From positions 1-60,540 of the forward strand of contig JAUXUR010000030.1 of the NCBI GenBank assembly GCA_030680745.1: a stretch of 60,540 nt of DNA. The letters run 5' to 3'. The notes beneath the pieces were generated by a model. That model did no database searches. It was not told where the DNA came from and saw nothing but the letters and a program-made list of their open reading frames with translations. This document shows, in pieces, positions 35,542 through 44,965 of this stretch (positions are counted from its first letter, which is position 1; each line of letters opens with the position of its first letter). The position numbers and the translations under genes were made by a program. This DNA comes from Alphaproteobacteria bacterium (GTDB taxonomy: Bacteria; Pseudomonadota; Alphaproteobacteria; JAUXUR01).

Positions 35542-37318
35542 TTTTAGGCGCTTTTAAATGACTTAGGGTTTCCTTTGTCAATTTAGGTTTGTATTTTTTC
35601 ATAATGGCCCATTGTTGTAGAATCGATAACATATTGCCCCAAGTCCAATAAATCACGAGACCCGATGGGAAATTAGCACAAACAAACGTAAAGATGAGCG
35701 GCAAGAATGCCATGATTTTTGCTTGTGTCGCATCCGTTGGTTGTGGGTTCAATTTTTGTTGTAAGAACATTGTGATACCCATCACGATCGGCCATGCGCC
35801 AAGTGTAAAGAAAGGTTCAAACGGCAATAAACCAAAAAGATTGATGATTGACGTTGGATCAGGCATTGAAAGATCATGAATCCATCCAAAGAAAGGTGCG
35901 TGGCGCATTTCAATCGATATATAAAGCACTTTATAAAGCGCGAAAAAGACAGGTATCTGGATAAGAATAGGCAAACACCCGGCCATTGGATTAATTTTTT
36001 CGCGTTTGTAGAGCGCCATCAATTCTTGGTTCATTTTCATGCGATCGGTGCCATAACGCTCTTTAAGACGTGTTATTTCTGGATTTAAATAACGCATTTT
36101 CGAAAAAGTCTTATAGGAATTATTCGCCAATGGAAATAAAGCCAAACGCACAAGAATGGTGAGACCCAAAATACAAAGACCGAAATTGCCGATGAGACCA
36201 TGAAGGAAATCAAGTAAATAAAACAAAGGTTTTGTTAAGAAATAAAGCCAACCGAAATCAATTGCTAAATCAAAACGTTCGATATTATGCGTATCGGCAT
36301 AACCCGCTAAAATTTTAAGCTTTTTAGCGCCTGAAAACAAAAATGTTTTGTGTTCGATAGATTGATTAGGTGCCAAATTATAATCTGGTCCTAAATAATC
36401 TGTTTGATATTTATCCTGATTATTTAAAACAGTGTGGTTAATGGTTGATTTGTATGTTTTGTCATTTTCGGGTGCTAATGCCACAAGCCAATATTTATCC
36501 GTAATACCCATCCAGCCGCCTTTGGTGTCAAAGTCGACCTTACTTTTTTTCAAGGCATCTTTATAATCTGTTTCTTTATATTTACCTTCGTAAACGCCTA
36601 AAAATCCTTCATGTAAAATAGCAGCGCCTTCAAGTGTCGGTGTGCCTGTACGCGAAATAAGACCATAAGGATATAAAATGTGATTTTGGGTCGTATTATT
36701 GATCACTTTTTGTGTAATGGTGAAAAGATATTGATCATCAACGCTAATCAATCTTTCAAAACGCAACCCTTGGCCATTATCCCAAGAAAGCGTAATGGGT
36801 TGATTTGGCACTAATGTTTCGCTTGTTGACGTCCAAATCGTGTCACTTGTAGGCAACGACGTTAATGTATGATTACCTGCTACCCAACCAAAATCAGCAT
36901 AATATGGTTTTTCAGCGCCTTGTGGAGAGAATAAAGAAATGAGCGGACTATCATCAGTATTAACCACTTTATAATCTTTAAGAATTATATCATCAATAAA
37001 ACCGCCTTTCAAATTGATCGAGCCCTTCATATGAGGTGTGTCGATTGTCACGCGTTTGGATAGCTTTAGCGCTTCTTCACGTGATACAATTTGCTGCACT
37101 TGTGGTAATGTTGGTGTAGAAACACCTGGCGTTGCGCCTGTTGGGTTGGTAGGTGATACAATGCCTGATTGAGCAGCTTCTTGTGCTTTTTTTTCAGCAA
37201 GCATTCGATGTTCTTGCTTAATGCGTTCTTGACGTGGTGCTTCGTAAATATAGTGAAAACCTACAAGAATACCAACTGAAAGAATGAGTGCAATAATTAA
37301 ATTCTTTTGATCCGCCAT
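35531..37318 (-). CDS. yidC: Membrane protein insertase YidC
   Basis: A 595-residue inner-membrane insertase that integrates proteins with or without SecYEG. It begins MADQKNLIIALILSVGILVG (signal-anchor), followed by a Pro/Thr-rich linker and the large periplasmic beta domain (about 75-345). The five-helix core then contains ALYKREKINPMAGCLPILIQ, where the hydrophilic-groove Arg is expected just before it in the first core helix (LTILVRLALFPL). The end is basic. The ATG at 37318 is chosen; 17 more codons upstream are open but lack the usual N-terminus. It follows yidD directly, 1 bp after its stop. Confidence 0.97.
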   Translation of the reverse strand: MADQKNLIIALILSVGILVGFHYIYEAPRQERIKQEHRMLAEKKAQEAAQSGIVSPTNPTGATPGVSTPTLPQVQQIVSREEALKLSKRVTIDTPHMKGSINLKGGFIDDIILKDYKVVNTDDSPLISLFSPQGAEKPYYADFGWVAGNHTLTSLPTSDTIWTSTSETLVPNQPITLSWDNGQGLRFERLISVDDQYLFTITQKVINNTTQNHILYPYGLISRTGTPTLEGAAILHEGFLGVYEGKYKETDYKDALKKSKVDFDTKGGWMGITDKYWLVALAPENDKTYKSTINHTVLNNQDKYQTDYLGPDYNLAPNQSIEHKTFLFSGAKKLKILAGYADTHNIERFDLAIDFGWLYFLTKPLFYLLDFLHGLIGNFGLCILGLTILVRLALFPLANNSYKTFSKMRYLNPEITRLKERYGTDRMKMNQELMALYKREKINPMAGCLPILIQIPVFFALYKVLYISIEMRHAPFFGWIHDLSMPDPTSIINLFGLLPFEPFFTLGAWPIVMGITMFLQQKLNPQPTDATQAKIMAFLPLIFTFVCANFPSGLVIYWTWGNMLSILQQWAIMKKYKPKLTKETLSHLKAPKNGK

Positions 37319-37319
37319 T

Positions 37320-37571
37320 TTATACTCGTTTATTTCGTTCATTATGTTCGGGAACCGGATCATATCCATGATCCCCCCAAGGGTGACATTTCATCAGGCG
37401 TTTTGACATTAACAAAAAGCCACGTATTGGTCCATGTTTTTCGATCGCCTGAATTGCATAGCGTGTACATGTCGGATGAAAACGACAGCAAGGTCTATAG
37501 AAAGGCGAAATGAGGATTTGATAGAGCTTTAATAAAAAAATAAGGAATGATTTTAGTAAAGTTCCAAGCAT
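37320..37571 (-). CDS. yidD: Membrane protein insertion efficiency factor YidD
   Basis: An 83-residue protein. After a membrane-associated amphipathic N-terminus (LLKSFLIFLLKLYQILISP) comes the invariant core CRFHPTCTRYAIQAIEKHG, then KRLMKCHPWGDHGYDPVP with its conserved Cys residues. YidD helps YidC insert proteins. It stands in the normal order rpmH-rnpA-yidD-yidC, with 34 bp to rnpA and 1 bp to yidC. Confidence 0.96.
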   Translation of the reverse strand: MLGTLLKSFLIFLLKLYQILISPFYRPCCRFHPTCTRYAIQAIEKHGPIRGFLLMSKRLMKCHPWGDHGYDPVPEHNERNKRV

Positions 37572-37605
37572 GTTTTCTGTATCTTTTTTAATAGAAATAT
37601 AAGCA

Positions 37606-37962
37606 CTACTTAACAGTTTTTTTTATTTTTTCAAGGGAGGTCTCAACTTCTTTTTTAAGAAGGTCAGAATTTTGATCAATCAAAGAATGCCTTGCAATAA
37701 AAACATAATCACAAAAAGGTAAGGCTAAAGTCGGAAAAAGCTCACGAATCAAAGGTCTTAAGCGTCGTTTAACACGATTTCTTATAACCGCATTGCCTAT
37801 TTTTTTGGTAACAGTTAAACCATAGCGTAAAGATTCAAGATCATGTGAAATTGCGTCTGGAAAGGGTTTATATTGAAGAATGAATGATTTAGATTTGATG
37901 CTTTTGCCACTTGTGGTCAAACGCTTAAAATCAGTTCTTTTCTTAAGGGTAGTTATCAACAC
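37606..37962 (-). CDS. rnpA: Ribonuclease P protein component
   Basis: A 118-residue basic protein that binds the RNase P RNA and helps mature the 5' ends of tRNAs. The signature is GNAVIRNRVKRRLRPLIREL (the RNR motif) preceded by YGLTVTKKIG. It has no ATG in frame at the expected position; GTG at 37962 or the next TTG must serve as start. Normally rpmH lies directly upstream. Here the two are separated by 466 bp that hold two copies of an inverted-repeat element, so rnpA probably uses its own promoter or long read-through. Confidence 0.95.
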   Translation of the reverse strand: MLITTLKKRTDFKRLTTSGKSIKSKSFILQYKPFPDAISHDLESLRYGLTVTKKIGNAVIRNRVKRRLRPLIRELFPTLALPFCDYVFIARHSLIDQNSDLLKKEVETSLEKIKKTVK

Positions 37963-37986
37963 ATCAAGGCTTCATAAAAAATACAA

Positions 37987-38174
37987 CTATCCAATCCTAT
38001 GGCCAAATTCGTCGTCAGCTTTGCGCTTCCAGTGCTCATGTACTTAAGTACATTCCGCGCCGGTTCTCATGACTCCTCTTCAGCTAAGACATTAAGATCC
38101 TCAGGATCTTAATTATCAAGCTTCTGGAGTACTCATTCCATAGACTTTGCCTCATAATCTTGGCAGTTGGATAG
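37987..38174. repeat. Inverted-repeat element, family 2 (copy 1)
   Basis: The ends CTATCCAA and TTGGATAG are complementary. Inside is GGCCAAATTCGTCGTCAG, GCGCTTCCAGTGCTCATG and the core TGTACTTAAGTACA, followed by CCGCGCCGGTTCTC. The last third (TTTGCCTCATAAT) mirrors the first. It is nearly the same as copy 3 at 46044-46166 but has 65 extra bases between core and end. Confidence 0.85.
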
Positions 38175-38299
38175 AAGTTACATTTAAGGTTTTTTTGGGT
38201 GTTACTAGGAATGTACAAGCGCTTAATTTTAAGCGCTCTCAACACAGATAGCATAATCCTAATGGGTATTAGGAAACACTTATTGCGATTTTAAATTAA

Positions 38300-38420
38300 G
38301 CATGGCTCAAATTATGAGTCAAAATATAGGAAGCCAGAGAACTGGAACGGAATGTACTTAAGTACATGAGTACCAGAAGAGGAGGGCTGACAACTATTTT
38401 GACCATAAGATGGGCTAAGC
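38300..38420. repeat. Inverted-repeat element, family 2 (copy 2)
   Basis: The ends GCATGGCTCAAATTATGAGT and GACCATAAGATGGGCTAAGC are imperfect complements. The core is GGAATGTACTTAAGTACATG, in the opposite orientation to copy 1. Together with copy 1 it fills the rnpA-rpmH gap. Confidence 0.8.
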
Positions 38421-38428
38421 GTTAAAAT

Positions 38429-38563
38429 CTATGCAGAAAGTTTTCTGCGACCCTGTGCACGACGGCGATTAATAACGTTGCGACCACCTGGTGTTGCCAT
38501 TCTAGCGCGAAAACCATGGCGGCGTTTACGAACGATAACGCTCGGTTGATATGTTCTTTTCAT
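38429..38563 (-). CDS. rpmH: Ribosomal protein bL34
   Basis: A 44-residue, strongly basic protein. It reads [20 protein letters not shown], then [20 protein letters not shown], the universal L34 pattern. It is too short for many gene finders. GGAGACT lies 8 bp before the ATG. dnaA, which often lies upstream, is not here; instead a noncoding stretch of 370 bp follows on the plus-strand side. Confidence 0.98.
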   Translation of the reverse strand: MKRTYQPSVIVRKRRHGFRARMATPGGRNVINRRRAQGRRKLSA

Positions 38564-38592
38564 CTATAGTCTCCGTAAGCTTTAAAAGCCAA

Positions 38593-38645
38593 GAATCTTG
38601 AATCTATCCTTATATCTTCTTTGAGTTACTTTGTCAAATTTATTC
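38593..38645. repeat. 53-bp direct repeat, copy 1
   Basis: GAATCTTGAATCTATCCTTA through TTGTCAAATTTATTC differs from 41513-41565 at three positions only. Both copies lie directly upstream of a minus-strand gene region border (rpmH and the Sel1/TPR gene). Confidence 0.88.
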
Positions 38646-38786
38646 TTCACGAAAGGCTGTTATTTAGACAAAAACTCACTTTAATTTTTTTTAAATTAGG
38701 GCTATTGATATTTCATAATAATTTTATGAAATTAACTGGAGCATATGGAAATTAATGGTTTGGATAGTAAAAAAATATTTACCACC

Positions 38787-38827
38787 CGTCATTGAGTGGG
38801 GCCCAAATTTAGGGGCCCTGCGGCAAT
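38787..38827. repeat. Fragment of a family 1 palindromic element
   Basis: CGTCATTGAGTGGGGCCCAA through GGCCCTGCGGCAAT matches one half of copy C (50117-50212) read in reverse complement. The other half is gone. Confidence 0.65.
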
Positions 38828-38934
38828 TTAAAAACTTTAATTAAAAGTAAAATTTACATTTAACATTAGAAGTCTAAACATAAAACAAGGGGCTAAACCA
38901 TGATGAGTTCACCGTGATTTTAACCCCTTCAATA

Positions 38935-41412
38935 TTAACGCTTTAAATTTTCAAAAAATTCTCTGACCTTTTCAAGTCTTCGTCCTTCAAGAAACGCTCT
39001 TTCGTTGTGTTTAGGAATATCAATATCAAGTTTATTGCCTGCAATATCAAACTTTACTTTTGAACCCTTATGTTTAGTGGTCATAATAGAGTCACCAGGC
39101 TTCATATAACGTTGCGCAAGTTTCACAAACTCATCCCAGCGAACTTTTTTACGAGATTTTTTATTCATAATATTGCCTAAGATCACAGATTCTTTATCTT
39201 TAAGTTTTATTTTTGAAGATAAAGATTCATTTTTAGGAACATCTTTATTTTTTTCCTTTTTATTAATGTGTTTGTTGTTTTTTAATTCAACATGTATTTT
39301 CTTTTCAATTGTATCTGATGATAACAGTATCGTTGGCGCTTGATCTTCTTCTGAAGAACTCTCATCTGCCTCACTTGAAACAGGATCTGTTGTTAGGTCT
39401 TCTAATGCCTCTTCGTCAAGTTCATTTTGTTGTAATGTTTTCAGGTTGTTGAAGGCATCAAACAGAGGCAATACAAAATTAACTTCTTGCATCCAATTAA
39501 TATTTATATTGTTTGCGCGTTGAAATAATTCAGTAACTTCAACTTGATATTGTTCAAAATCTAAAAATAAAAACATAAATATTTTTAGTGCGATAGCTTG
39601 CGTATTGTTTTGTTCAATAGATCTATCTAAATAATTTAAGATTAAATCTTTGTCTTGAGAAAGATTATGAATACCTTGAATGTGAAACAATGCTAAATTA
39701 AGCTGTGCTTTTGCATTATTGTGGGTATTGGCTGAACATTCACACCACTTGATGCATTCAGCAGAATAGGCATATCCTATTTCTGTTAAATAAGAATAGG
39801 CAATCCCCAAATCAATGGCAGCATCAACTTCACCCGCATCATAAGCGCGCATTGAAAGATCGATAATTCTAAAAAGAACATCTTTGTTTAAATCGTATTT
39901 AATGGCAGTATAAAGTAATATATGCCCCAAATTGTAGAGAGCGTCAGTGTAATTAGGCTCAATTTCAAGGCATTTTTCAAAATAAGAAATTGCTTTCCGC
40001 GTATGTTCAGGTGATTGTTCAATACCACATAAACCATCTTTATAAATTACGCCAACTTGATTAAGAATATGTTGATTGTTTGAAAATTTATGTGTAAATG
40101 CATCTAATGCATCTTCAGATAAATGATCATTCATTTTGTGTTTTGTTATCAAGCTGATGTATCTAATCGCTGAGGATTCTTGATTTATATTTGGTCTTTC
40201 ATGCCCCATTTTTAATGCTTCTATATATTGATCTGTAAAACGATGATCTTCAGCGATTAAATATATCTGTTCATTTAAAGCAAGGAAGTAATTAAGTGCA
40301 TCATCAGTGATATTTTTTAATGCTGCTTTTTTTAAAAAATTAAGTGCATTTGTAATTTCATTAATATGTTTTTGTGTTTCTTTTTTTTGAAAGATATTAA
40401 ATTTGTTGAATTTAGTATAACTCATATACCCAGAATTATAACAAGCCAACAGATCGCCATTATGCGCCGCTTTTGTATACCAAAAATGGGCATTTTTAAT
40501 ATTTTTAGGATAATGCTCTGAAGCTAATTCTTTAAAATTAAAATCATATAATGCTGCCATAAAGTTTTGTGCTATATAATTTTCTTCATGTGCAAGAAAA
40601 TGAACAATATCTAAGATGCTGTTATTAAGATAAGAAGGAAGATCAAATTGATACTTTGTTGCATCATTTCGTATTTCATTGACTGCATTCTTAATTAAAT
40701 TGCTCGCAACAGAATCAATAAATAATTCTGAATTGCTTCTTCTTCCATAAAGATAGGACCTAAGAAACCATTGAGCCCATTCTGAAAATGCATTTTTTTT
40801 ATAAAAGAAATCAGCAAGTTTTTCTTCCCCTACACCTTCTTCTGAATTCTCTATAATAAAAGCTTTTAATTTAATGAAATGGTGATTGGGGTCAAGTTTT
40901 TTAAGCTCTAAAAACCCATCGCGATCGTATAATTGTGCTGCTTGAAGATAATAATCCAGTGGCTTTTTAAGAGCTTGTTTTTTGATTAATTTTACTTTTT
41001 GGCCAGATGGTTTTTTATCTTCAATTTCAGCAATTTTACCTAGCAATATCATTGCGTGTGAATTGTTTTTTTCTGATAGTGCCTGGAGAGCAACGATAGG
41101 TTTCTTTTTGTTTTGATTGTTTGCATAAGCTATATATTGTTGAGAAGCTTTTAAATATCCAGAACTTAGATGAGTGTTAAATTCTTCTATAGTGGGGGAC
41201 GTTTTAAAATCAACATCGATATTTTTTTGTTGTAAATATTTTAAATAATCATAAGCTAGCATATTACCATTTTGATGGCATTCCAAAAAAAGGGATGCTG
41301 ATTCGTTATATCTTTCAGCTTCAAAAAGTTCTAAAGCTTCATGAAAGCCAGCAAAACAATTTGCAATTATTAAATAAAAAGAAATGACAAAGGATAGAAT
41401 TATTTTTTTCAT
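38935..41412 (-). CDS. Large exported Sel1/TPR-type repeat protein
   Basis: An 825-residue protein. MKKIILSFVISFYLIIANCF is a signal sequence; the ATG at 41412 follows TTAGGT by 6 bp, so the longer open frame to 41457 is not used. The body consists of helical repeats of Sel1/TPR character, for example NAHFWYTKAAHNGDLLACYN, YFEKCLEIEPNYTDALYNLG and AQLNLALFHIQGI. The C-terminal ~200 residues change to an acidic linker (about 690-720) and a Lys-rich tail with a conserved-looking domain RKKVRWDEFVKLAQRYMKPG. Such proteins act as protein-interaction scaffolds; the client is unknown. Confidence 0.8.
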   Translation of the reverse strand: MKKIILSFVISFYLIIANCFAGFHEALELFEAERYNESASLFLECHQNGNMLAYDYLKYLQQKNIDVDFKTSPTIEEFNTHLSSGYLKASQQYIAYANNQNKKKPIVALQALSEKNNSHAMILLGKIAEIEDKKPSGQKVKLIKKQALKKPLDYYLQAAQLYDRDGFLELKKLDPNHHFIKLKAFIIENSEEGVGEEKLADFFYKKNAFSEWAQWFLRSYLYGRRSNSELFIDSVASNLIKNAVNEIRNDATKYQFDLPSYLNNSILDIVHFLAHEENYIAQNFMAALYDFNFKELASEHYPKNIKNAHFWYTKAAHNGDLLACYNSGYMSYTKFNKFNIFQKKETQKHINEITNALNFLKKAALKNITDDALNYFLALNEQIYLIAEDHRFTDQYIEALKMGHERPNINQESSAIRYISLITKHKMNDHLSEDALDAFTHKFSNNQHILNQVGVIYKDGLCGIEQSPEHTRKAISYFEKCLEIEPNYTDALYNLGHILLYTAIKYDLNKDVLFRIIDLSMRAYDAGEVDAAIDLGIAYSYLTEIGYAYSAECIKWCECSANTHNNAKAQLNLALFHIQGIHNLSQDKDLILNYLDRSIEQNNTQAIALKIFMFLFLDFEQYQVEVTELFQRANNININWMQEVNFVLPLFDAFNNLKTLQQNELDEEALEDLTTDPVSSEADESSSEEDQAPTILLSSDTIEKKIHVELKNNKHINKKEKNKDVPKNESLSSKIKLKDKESVILGNIMNKKSRKKVRWDEFVKLAQRYMKPGDSIMTTKHKGSKVKFDIAGNKLDIDIPKHNERAFLEGRRLEKVREFFENLKR

Positions 41413-41512
41413 AGATAAACCTAACATGTTTAATAAATTATTAAATATTTTTATCATATGAAATTATTTATGTCAATTAAATTGACTTTTTAAGTAAAGT
41501 AAAAAATTTTAT

Positions 41513-41565
41513 GAATCTTGAATCTGTCCTTATGTTTTCTTTGAGTTACTTTGTCAAATTTATTC
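41513..41565. repeat. 53-bp direct repeat, copy 2
   Basis: GAATCTTGAATCTGTCCTTA through TTGTCAAATTTATTC, three mismatches to 38593-38645, same orientation. It lies between the exported repeat protein and lolA. Confidence 0.88.
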
Positions 41566-41587
41566 CTTTGAAAAGCATCTTCTGCTT

Positions 41588-42259
41588 TTATGGATAAAGC
41601 GATTTTGGTTTACCACCGGTTTCAGGACTGAAGAATTTAAAGTCGTTAGGATTTAATTTAACGCCATGTTCTTGGCTTAAAAGGTTTACGATGGTGTCGG
41701 TGCCGTGCGCATCTGTAAGACGCCAACCTTTTAATTTTAAATTCGATTGCTCAAAATTAAGTTCAACAGTACCGCTGCCGGGATCTTTTTTCTGAACGAT
41801 GCGTATTTTTATGTCTTTGTCATCTTTAATAAGGTTTGTCACGATATAATCATCGTTAAATCTAATTGTTTCATGCGCTAAAAAAGCAGCTGGTGTTGAT
41901 TTTAAATCAATAGGCGTCTTTTGATCAACTTCATTATCGTAATACATTATATTGTTTCCAACACCCAAAATCATAATTTTTTGGGGTGGGGCGTAATCAA
42001 ATCGAAATTTCACAGATTCGCCTTTAATGCGTGACAACAAAAAAAGACCTTTGGTTTCTGATTTTTGACCTTGGGCCGTCACAGAAATTTGTCTGAATTC
42101 TGTCTTAAGTGTATTAATATTATTGAGTGATTGTTCAATTTTTGACAGAAGAATTTTATCTTCTTCTTTCAAGGTAATCGCATGCGGCTGTAATTGTTCA
42201 GCATTAAGAACAAAATTGATGGATAAAAAAGATAGACACACAGAAAATATTTTTCTCAA
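41588..42259 (-). CDS. lolA: Outer-membrane lipoprotein carrier LolA
   Basis: A periplasmic chaperone of 223 residues. The signal peptide MRKIFSVCLSFLSINFVLNA precedes a half beta-barrel domain. Family segments are SLNNINTLKTEFRQIS, KGLFLLSRIK, FRFDYAPPQKIMILGVG, and LKGWRLTDAHGTDTIVNL near the end. LolA takes lipoproteins from LolCDE and hands them to the outer-membrane receptor; alphaproteobacteria usually lack LolB. The gene shows that the organism has an outer membrane with lipoproteins. It stands alone on the minus strand. Confidence 0.9.
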   Translation of the reverse strand: MRKIFSVCLSFLSINFVLNAEQLQPHAITLKEEDKILLSKIEQSLNNINTLKTEFRQISVTAQGQKSETKGLFLLSRIKGESVKFRFDYAPPQKIMILGVGNNIMYYDNEVDQKTPIDLKSTPAAFLAHETIRFNDDYIVTNLIKDDKDIKIRIVQKKDPGSGTVELNFEQSNLKLKGWRLTDAHGTDTIVNLLSQEHGVKLNPNDFKFFSPETGGKPKSLYP

Positions 42260-42719
42260 TTTTAAATCCTCATTTTAGAAAACGCCGTATTATAACGCTT
42301 ATTATGAATTAAACAAAATTAAATTTTATTTTGAAATATATATGGGGCGATTAAACAATAGGGCTGTGTTTAAAATATATATGAATGTGTGTATTTAAAT
42401 TCATCCATTTTAAAATTTTTTGATAATATGTATATATAAAGTAAAAAATTATAAACATAATATTTTTTTATGTATATACAAGTATTAATATTGTTTTTTT
42501 AATTAAAAACAACGAATAAAATATAATTTTACGTATGTTGAAAGAAGGTAGTTTGTTGTATTTTTTTGGAAAAAATGATTCTTTTGTGTAAGTATTAGCA
42601 GCTTTAATATTGCAAGGCAGCTTTTTTTAAAGTTTTTTATTGACAGTTCGTTTATGGCAGCATATATTACTATTATTATATATTATATTTCTTATAAATT
42701 TTTATACAAAGGATTCGTT
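42260..42719. other. AT-rich intergenic region
   Basis: This 460-bp stretch lies between the diverging lolA and the exported repeat protein at 42720. It is very AT-rich with TATATA-like runs, and should contain promoters. The open frame from 42654 covers its last bases, but that upstream Met lacks a ribosome site. No RNA, repeat or further gene is visible. Confidence 0.5.
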
Positions 42720-44921
42720 ATGAAAAACATAAAAAAAATACTTATTTCTACAGTATTTTCTACTATTATCTTAATAAACGCAAATGCAGCTACTAATTAT
42801 GATATTTTAACACCTGATACATATGGAAATATTGTTTGGTCCAATAAAATTGATGTCTTGAATGATGGTACGCACATTGTATCAATTAATAATAATAATA
42901 AAATTGATCCTGGTGTTGATGCAGTTACAGATATTGTATCTTTGAAACAAGAAAATGTAGGCGATGTTTTTTATCTTCCTATTCCTCAGATTGAAGGGAA
43001 TATGGCAAGTGAGTTTAAAAATCACCTAGTTAAAATATCTTTGCAAAAAACATCTAACGAAAATTGTTCTGTTCGAATAATAGATGGACATAACAATGAA
43101 ATTCAAAAAATAATGCGTGGTAGTGTTTCTGTGGGCGATGATATATTAAATGGGAACCAGGAAGTCGTTTTTGGGTTTATATATAATGATCAACAAAATG
43201 TTCGTTTAGAATTTAGGATTGATTCAGCAGAAAAGACCTCTCTTTCTTTTTCTAAAATGATGCTGTCTATTGATACTATAAAAGATAATATTTTGGCTCA
43301 AATTTTCTTAAATGGAGGCGTACAAGTTGGAGGAGAATTACGTAAAGGTATTGAAGATACGCGTAAGGCACATGATTTTGATTCTGATGAGCTTGAGGAA
43401 GATGAAGATGACGGTTATTGGAGTGAAGATTCAGATGAAGAGAATGAGTCAAATGATCGACCATCTGTAATTCCTGCTAGCTTGTTTATACCAGTGCCAT
43501 ATACGGCTTCATCATCATCAGCTGCGCCTCTATCTGTTGTTCCCTCTCCTATGCGTAGGCCGTTGCCAGCTATACCCTCACCAGCTACGCACACTCACAC
43601 ACCAGCAACCTCAGTAGCTAATGCACCCGTCGCAAGTAATGCACCTGTTGTTGATCCAGTATTGAATAATGTTAATCTAGCAAGTAGACGTTCAGTATTT
43701 GAGCAACAAACAAATGTTAGTAACACACCTAAACTACGAATTGATCAAGCACATAAAGCAGATGAAGCTAAATTTACTCAGTTTGAAGGTGGGATAAATC
43801 CTCATATAGCGTCAATAAATGCTATTCATGGTACTATGAATGTTTTAAAAAGAGATTTTGATAACAAAGGGATAGAAATCAATCAACAAAATATACCTCA
43901 GGTAGAAGAACTAGTTCGACTTTCTAATCTTTTAAATCGTGATAATATTAATCCTAAACCGTTAACACTCATTAATGATTCTAAAAGAGCAATGGAAAAA
44001 CTTAATGAGCTGATTCTTCAATTAGAAGTGCTTGAAAGAGCTATTCAACCGAAAAGACGTATTGTAGAAGAACATGTTGAAAAAATTGAAGATAAGAAAC
44101 TTCTAATCGAGGATGAGGGTGCTAAACCAGGTAAAATACCGAGTTTAGAACAAAAATATGTGAAGTTGCGTTTGATTATTCGTAATGCTTTGATTAAGGC
44201 AGCTGAGTCAATTAATGGAGTGGATGATGCTTTACTTGAAATAGCGCGTATTAAAGCTGATGTTTTAACTTCTAAAGGCAGATTGCATCAAGCGCAACGA
44301 TATGTTAACAGTTTGTTTTTCGCGCCTTTGCCAGCTTATGCAGGACCAGATCCAGCTTATAGACCACAACCAGTTCAGCCTGTAATTGTTCAGCCTGTTA
44401 TTAGCGCTCAAATTGCACCTGAGTTGAATGTGTTGCCCGCAGATTTTGATGCGCTTAGGTATATTGGTCTGTATTCAGATTTACAAGATGCTTCTAAAAA
44501 TATGAATCTAGAGCAGAAAATAAATTGGGCAAAAAATCATTATTTAAATAAAAGCATAAGTGAAAAAAGAAGGTATAAAGCCGTTGAGGTGTTGCCTGTT
44601 AGAGTTGTAAATGTGTTGCCAGAAGATTTTAATCCTCACGCATATCTTCGTTGGTATAAAGACTTGTTTGATCACGCTCAAACGCTGCATTCAGAGGATG
44701 CTAAAATAACATTTGCTCAAAATCATTATTTAAATCGTGGAAAAAACGAAAATAGAACTTATAAACCAGTGCTGCCAGCAGATTTTGATGCGCTTAGGTA
44801 TATTGGTCTGTATTTAGATTTACAAGATGCTTCTAAAAATATGAATCTAGAGCAGAAAATAAATTGGGCAAAAAACCATTATTTAACTGATGGAAAAAGA
44901 GAAGGAAGAAGGTATTTATAA
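42720..44921 (+). CDS. Exported multidomain protein with C-terminal 50-residue repeats
   Basis: A 733-residue protein. MKNIKKILISTVFSTIILIN is a signal peptide, and AAAGGA precedes the ATG at 42720. Residues ~25-205 form a beta-rich domain (IVWSNKIDVLNDGTH, FGFIYNDQQNVRLEF). Then come an acidic linker (DSDELEEDEDD), a Pro/Ala/Ser-rich segment (about 255-320), a helical region (about 345-545), and three C-terminal repeats. These read LPADFDALRYIGLYSDLQD and end NHYL-x(4)-E-x-R-x-Y, like the HYxxxGxxEGR repeats found in large bacterial surface proteins. Repeats 1 and 3 are almost identical in DNA (44430-44546 and 44769-44885), a sign of recent duplication or conversion. Probable surface protein; the ligand is unknown. 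Confidence 0.8.
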   Translation: MKNIKKILISTVFSTIILINANAATNYDILTPDTYGNIVWSNKIDVLNDGTHIVSINNNNKIDPGVDAVTDIVSLKQENVGDVFYLPIPQIEGNMASEFKNHLVKISLQKTSNENCSVRIIDGHNNEIQKIMRGSVSVGDDILNGNQEVVFGFIYNDQQNVRLEFRIDSAEKTSLSFSKMMLSIDTIKDNILAQIFLNGGVQVGGELRKGIEDTRKAHDFDSDELEEDEDDGYWSEDSDEENESNDRPSVIPASLFIPVPYTASSSSAAPLSVVPSPMRRPLPAIPSPATHTHTPATSVANAPVASNAPVVDPVLNNVNLASRRSVFEQQTNVSNTPKLRIDQAHKADEAKFTQFEGGINPHIASINAIHGTMNVLKRDFDNKGIEINQQNIPQVEELVRLSNLLNRDNINPKPLTLINDSKRAMEKLNELILQLEVLERAIQPKRRIVEEHVEKIEDKKLLIEDEGAKPGKIPSLEQKYVKLRLIIRNALIKAAESINGVDDALLEIARIKADVLTSKGRLHQAQRYVNSLFFAPLPAYAGPDPAYRPQPVQPVIVQPVISAQIAPELNVLPADFDALRYIGLYSDLQDASKNMNLEQKINWAKNHYLNKSISEKRRYKAVEVLPVRVVNVLPEDFNPHAYLRWYKDLFDHAQTLHSEDAKITFAQNHYLNRGKNENRTYKPVLPADFDALRYIGLYLDLQDASKNMNLEQKINWAKNHYLTDGKREGRRYL

Positions 44922-44965
44922 GGCGTTTTTTTAAGAGTAATAAAATTAGTGACGACTAATCTTAT

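Larger units (their letters stand above)
38564..38934. other. Intergenic region upstream of rpmH
   Basis: This 371-bp gap holds the rpmH promoter region, the 53-bp direct repeat (38593-38645), and a fragment of the family 1 palindrome (38787-38827). No gene, RNA or origin-like DnaA box cluster is visible. Confidence 0.6.

Noticed and set aside
38720..38760. ATTAACTGGAG followed by ATGGAAATTAATGG, similar to the leader of the 58113 gene
   Set aside because: The match is only about 12 bp and no open frame of useful length follows.
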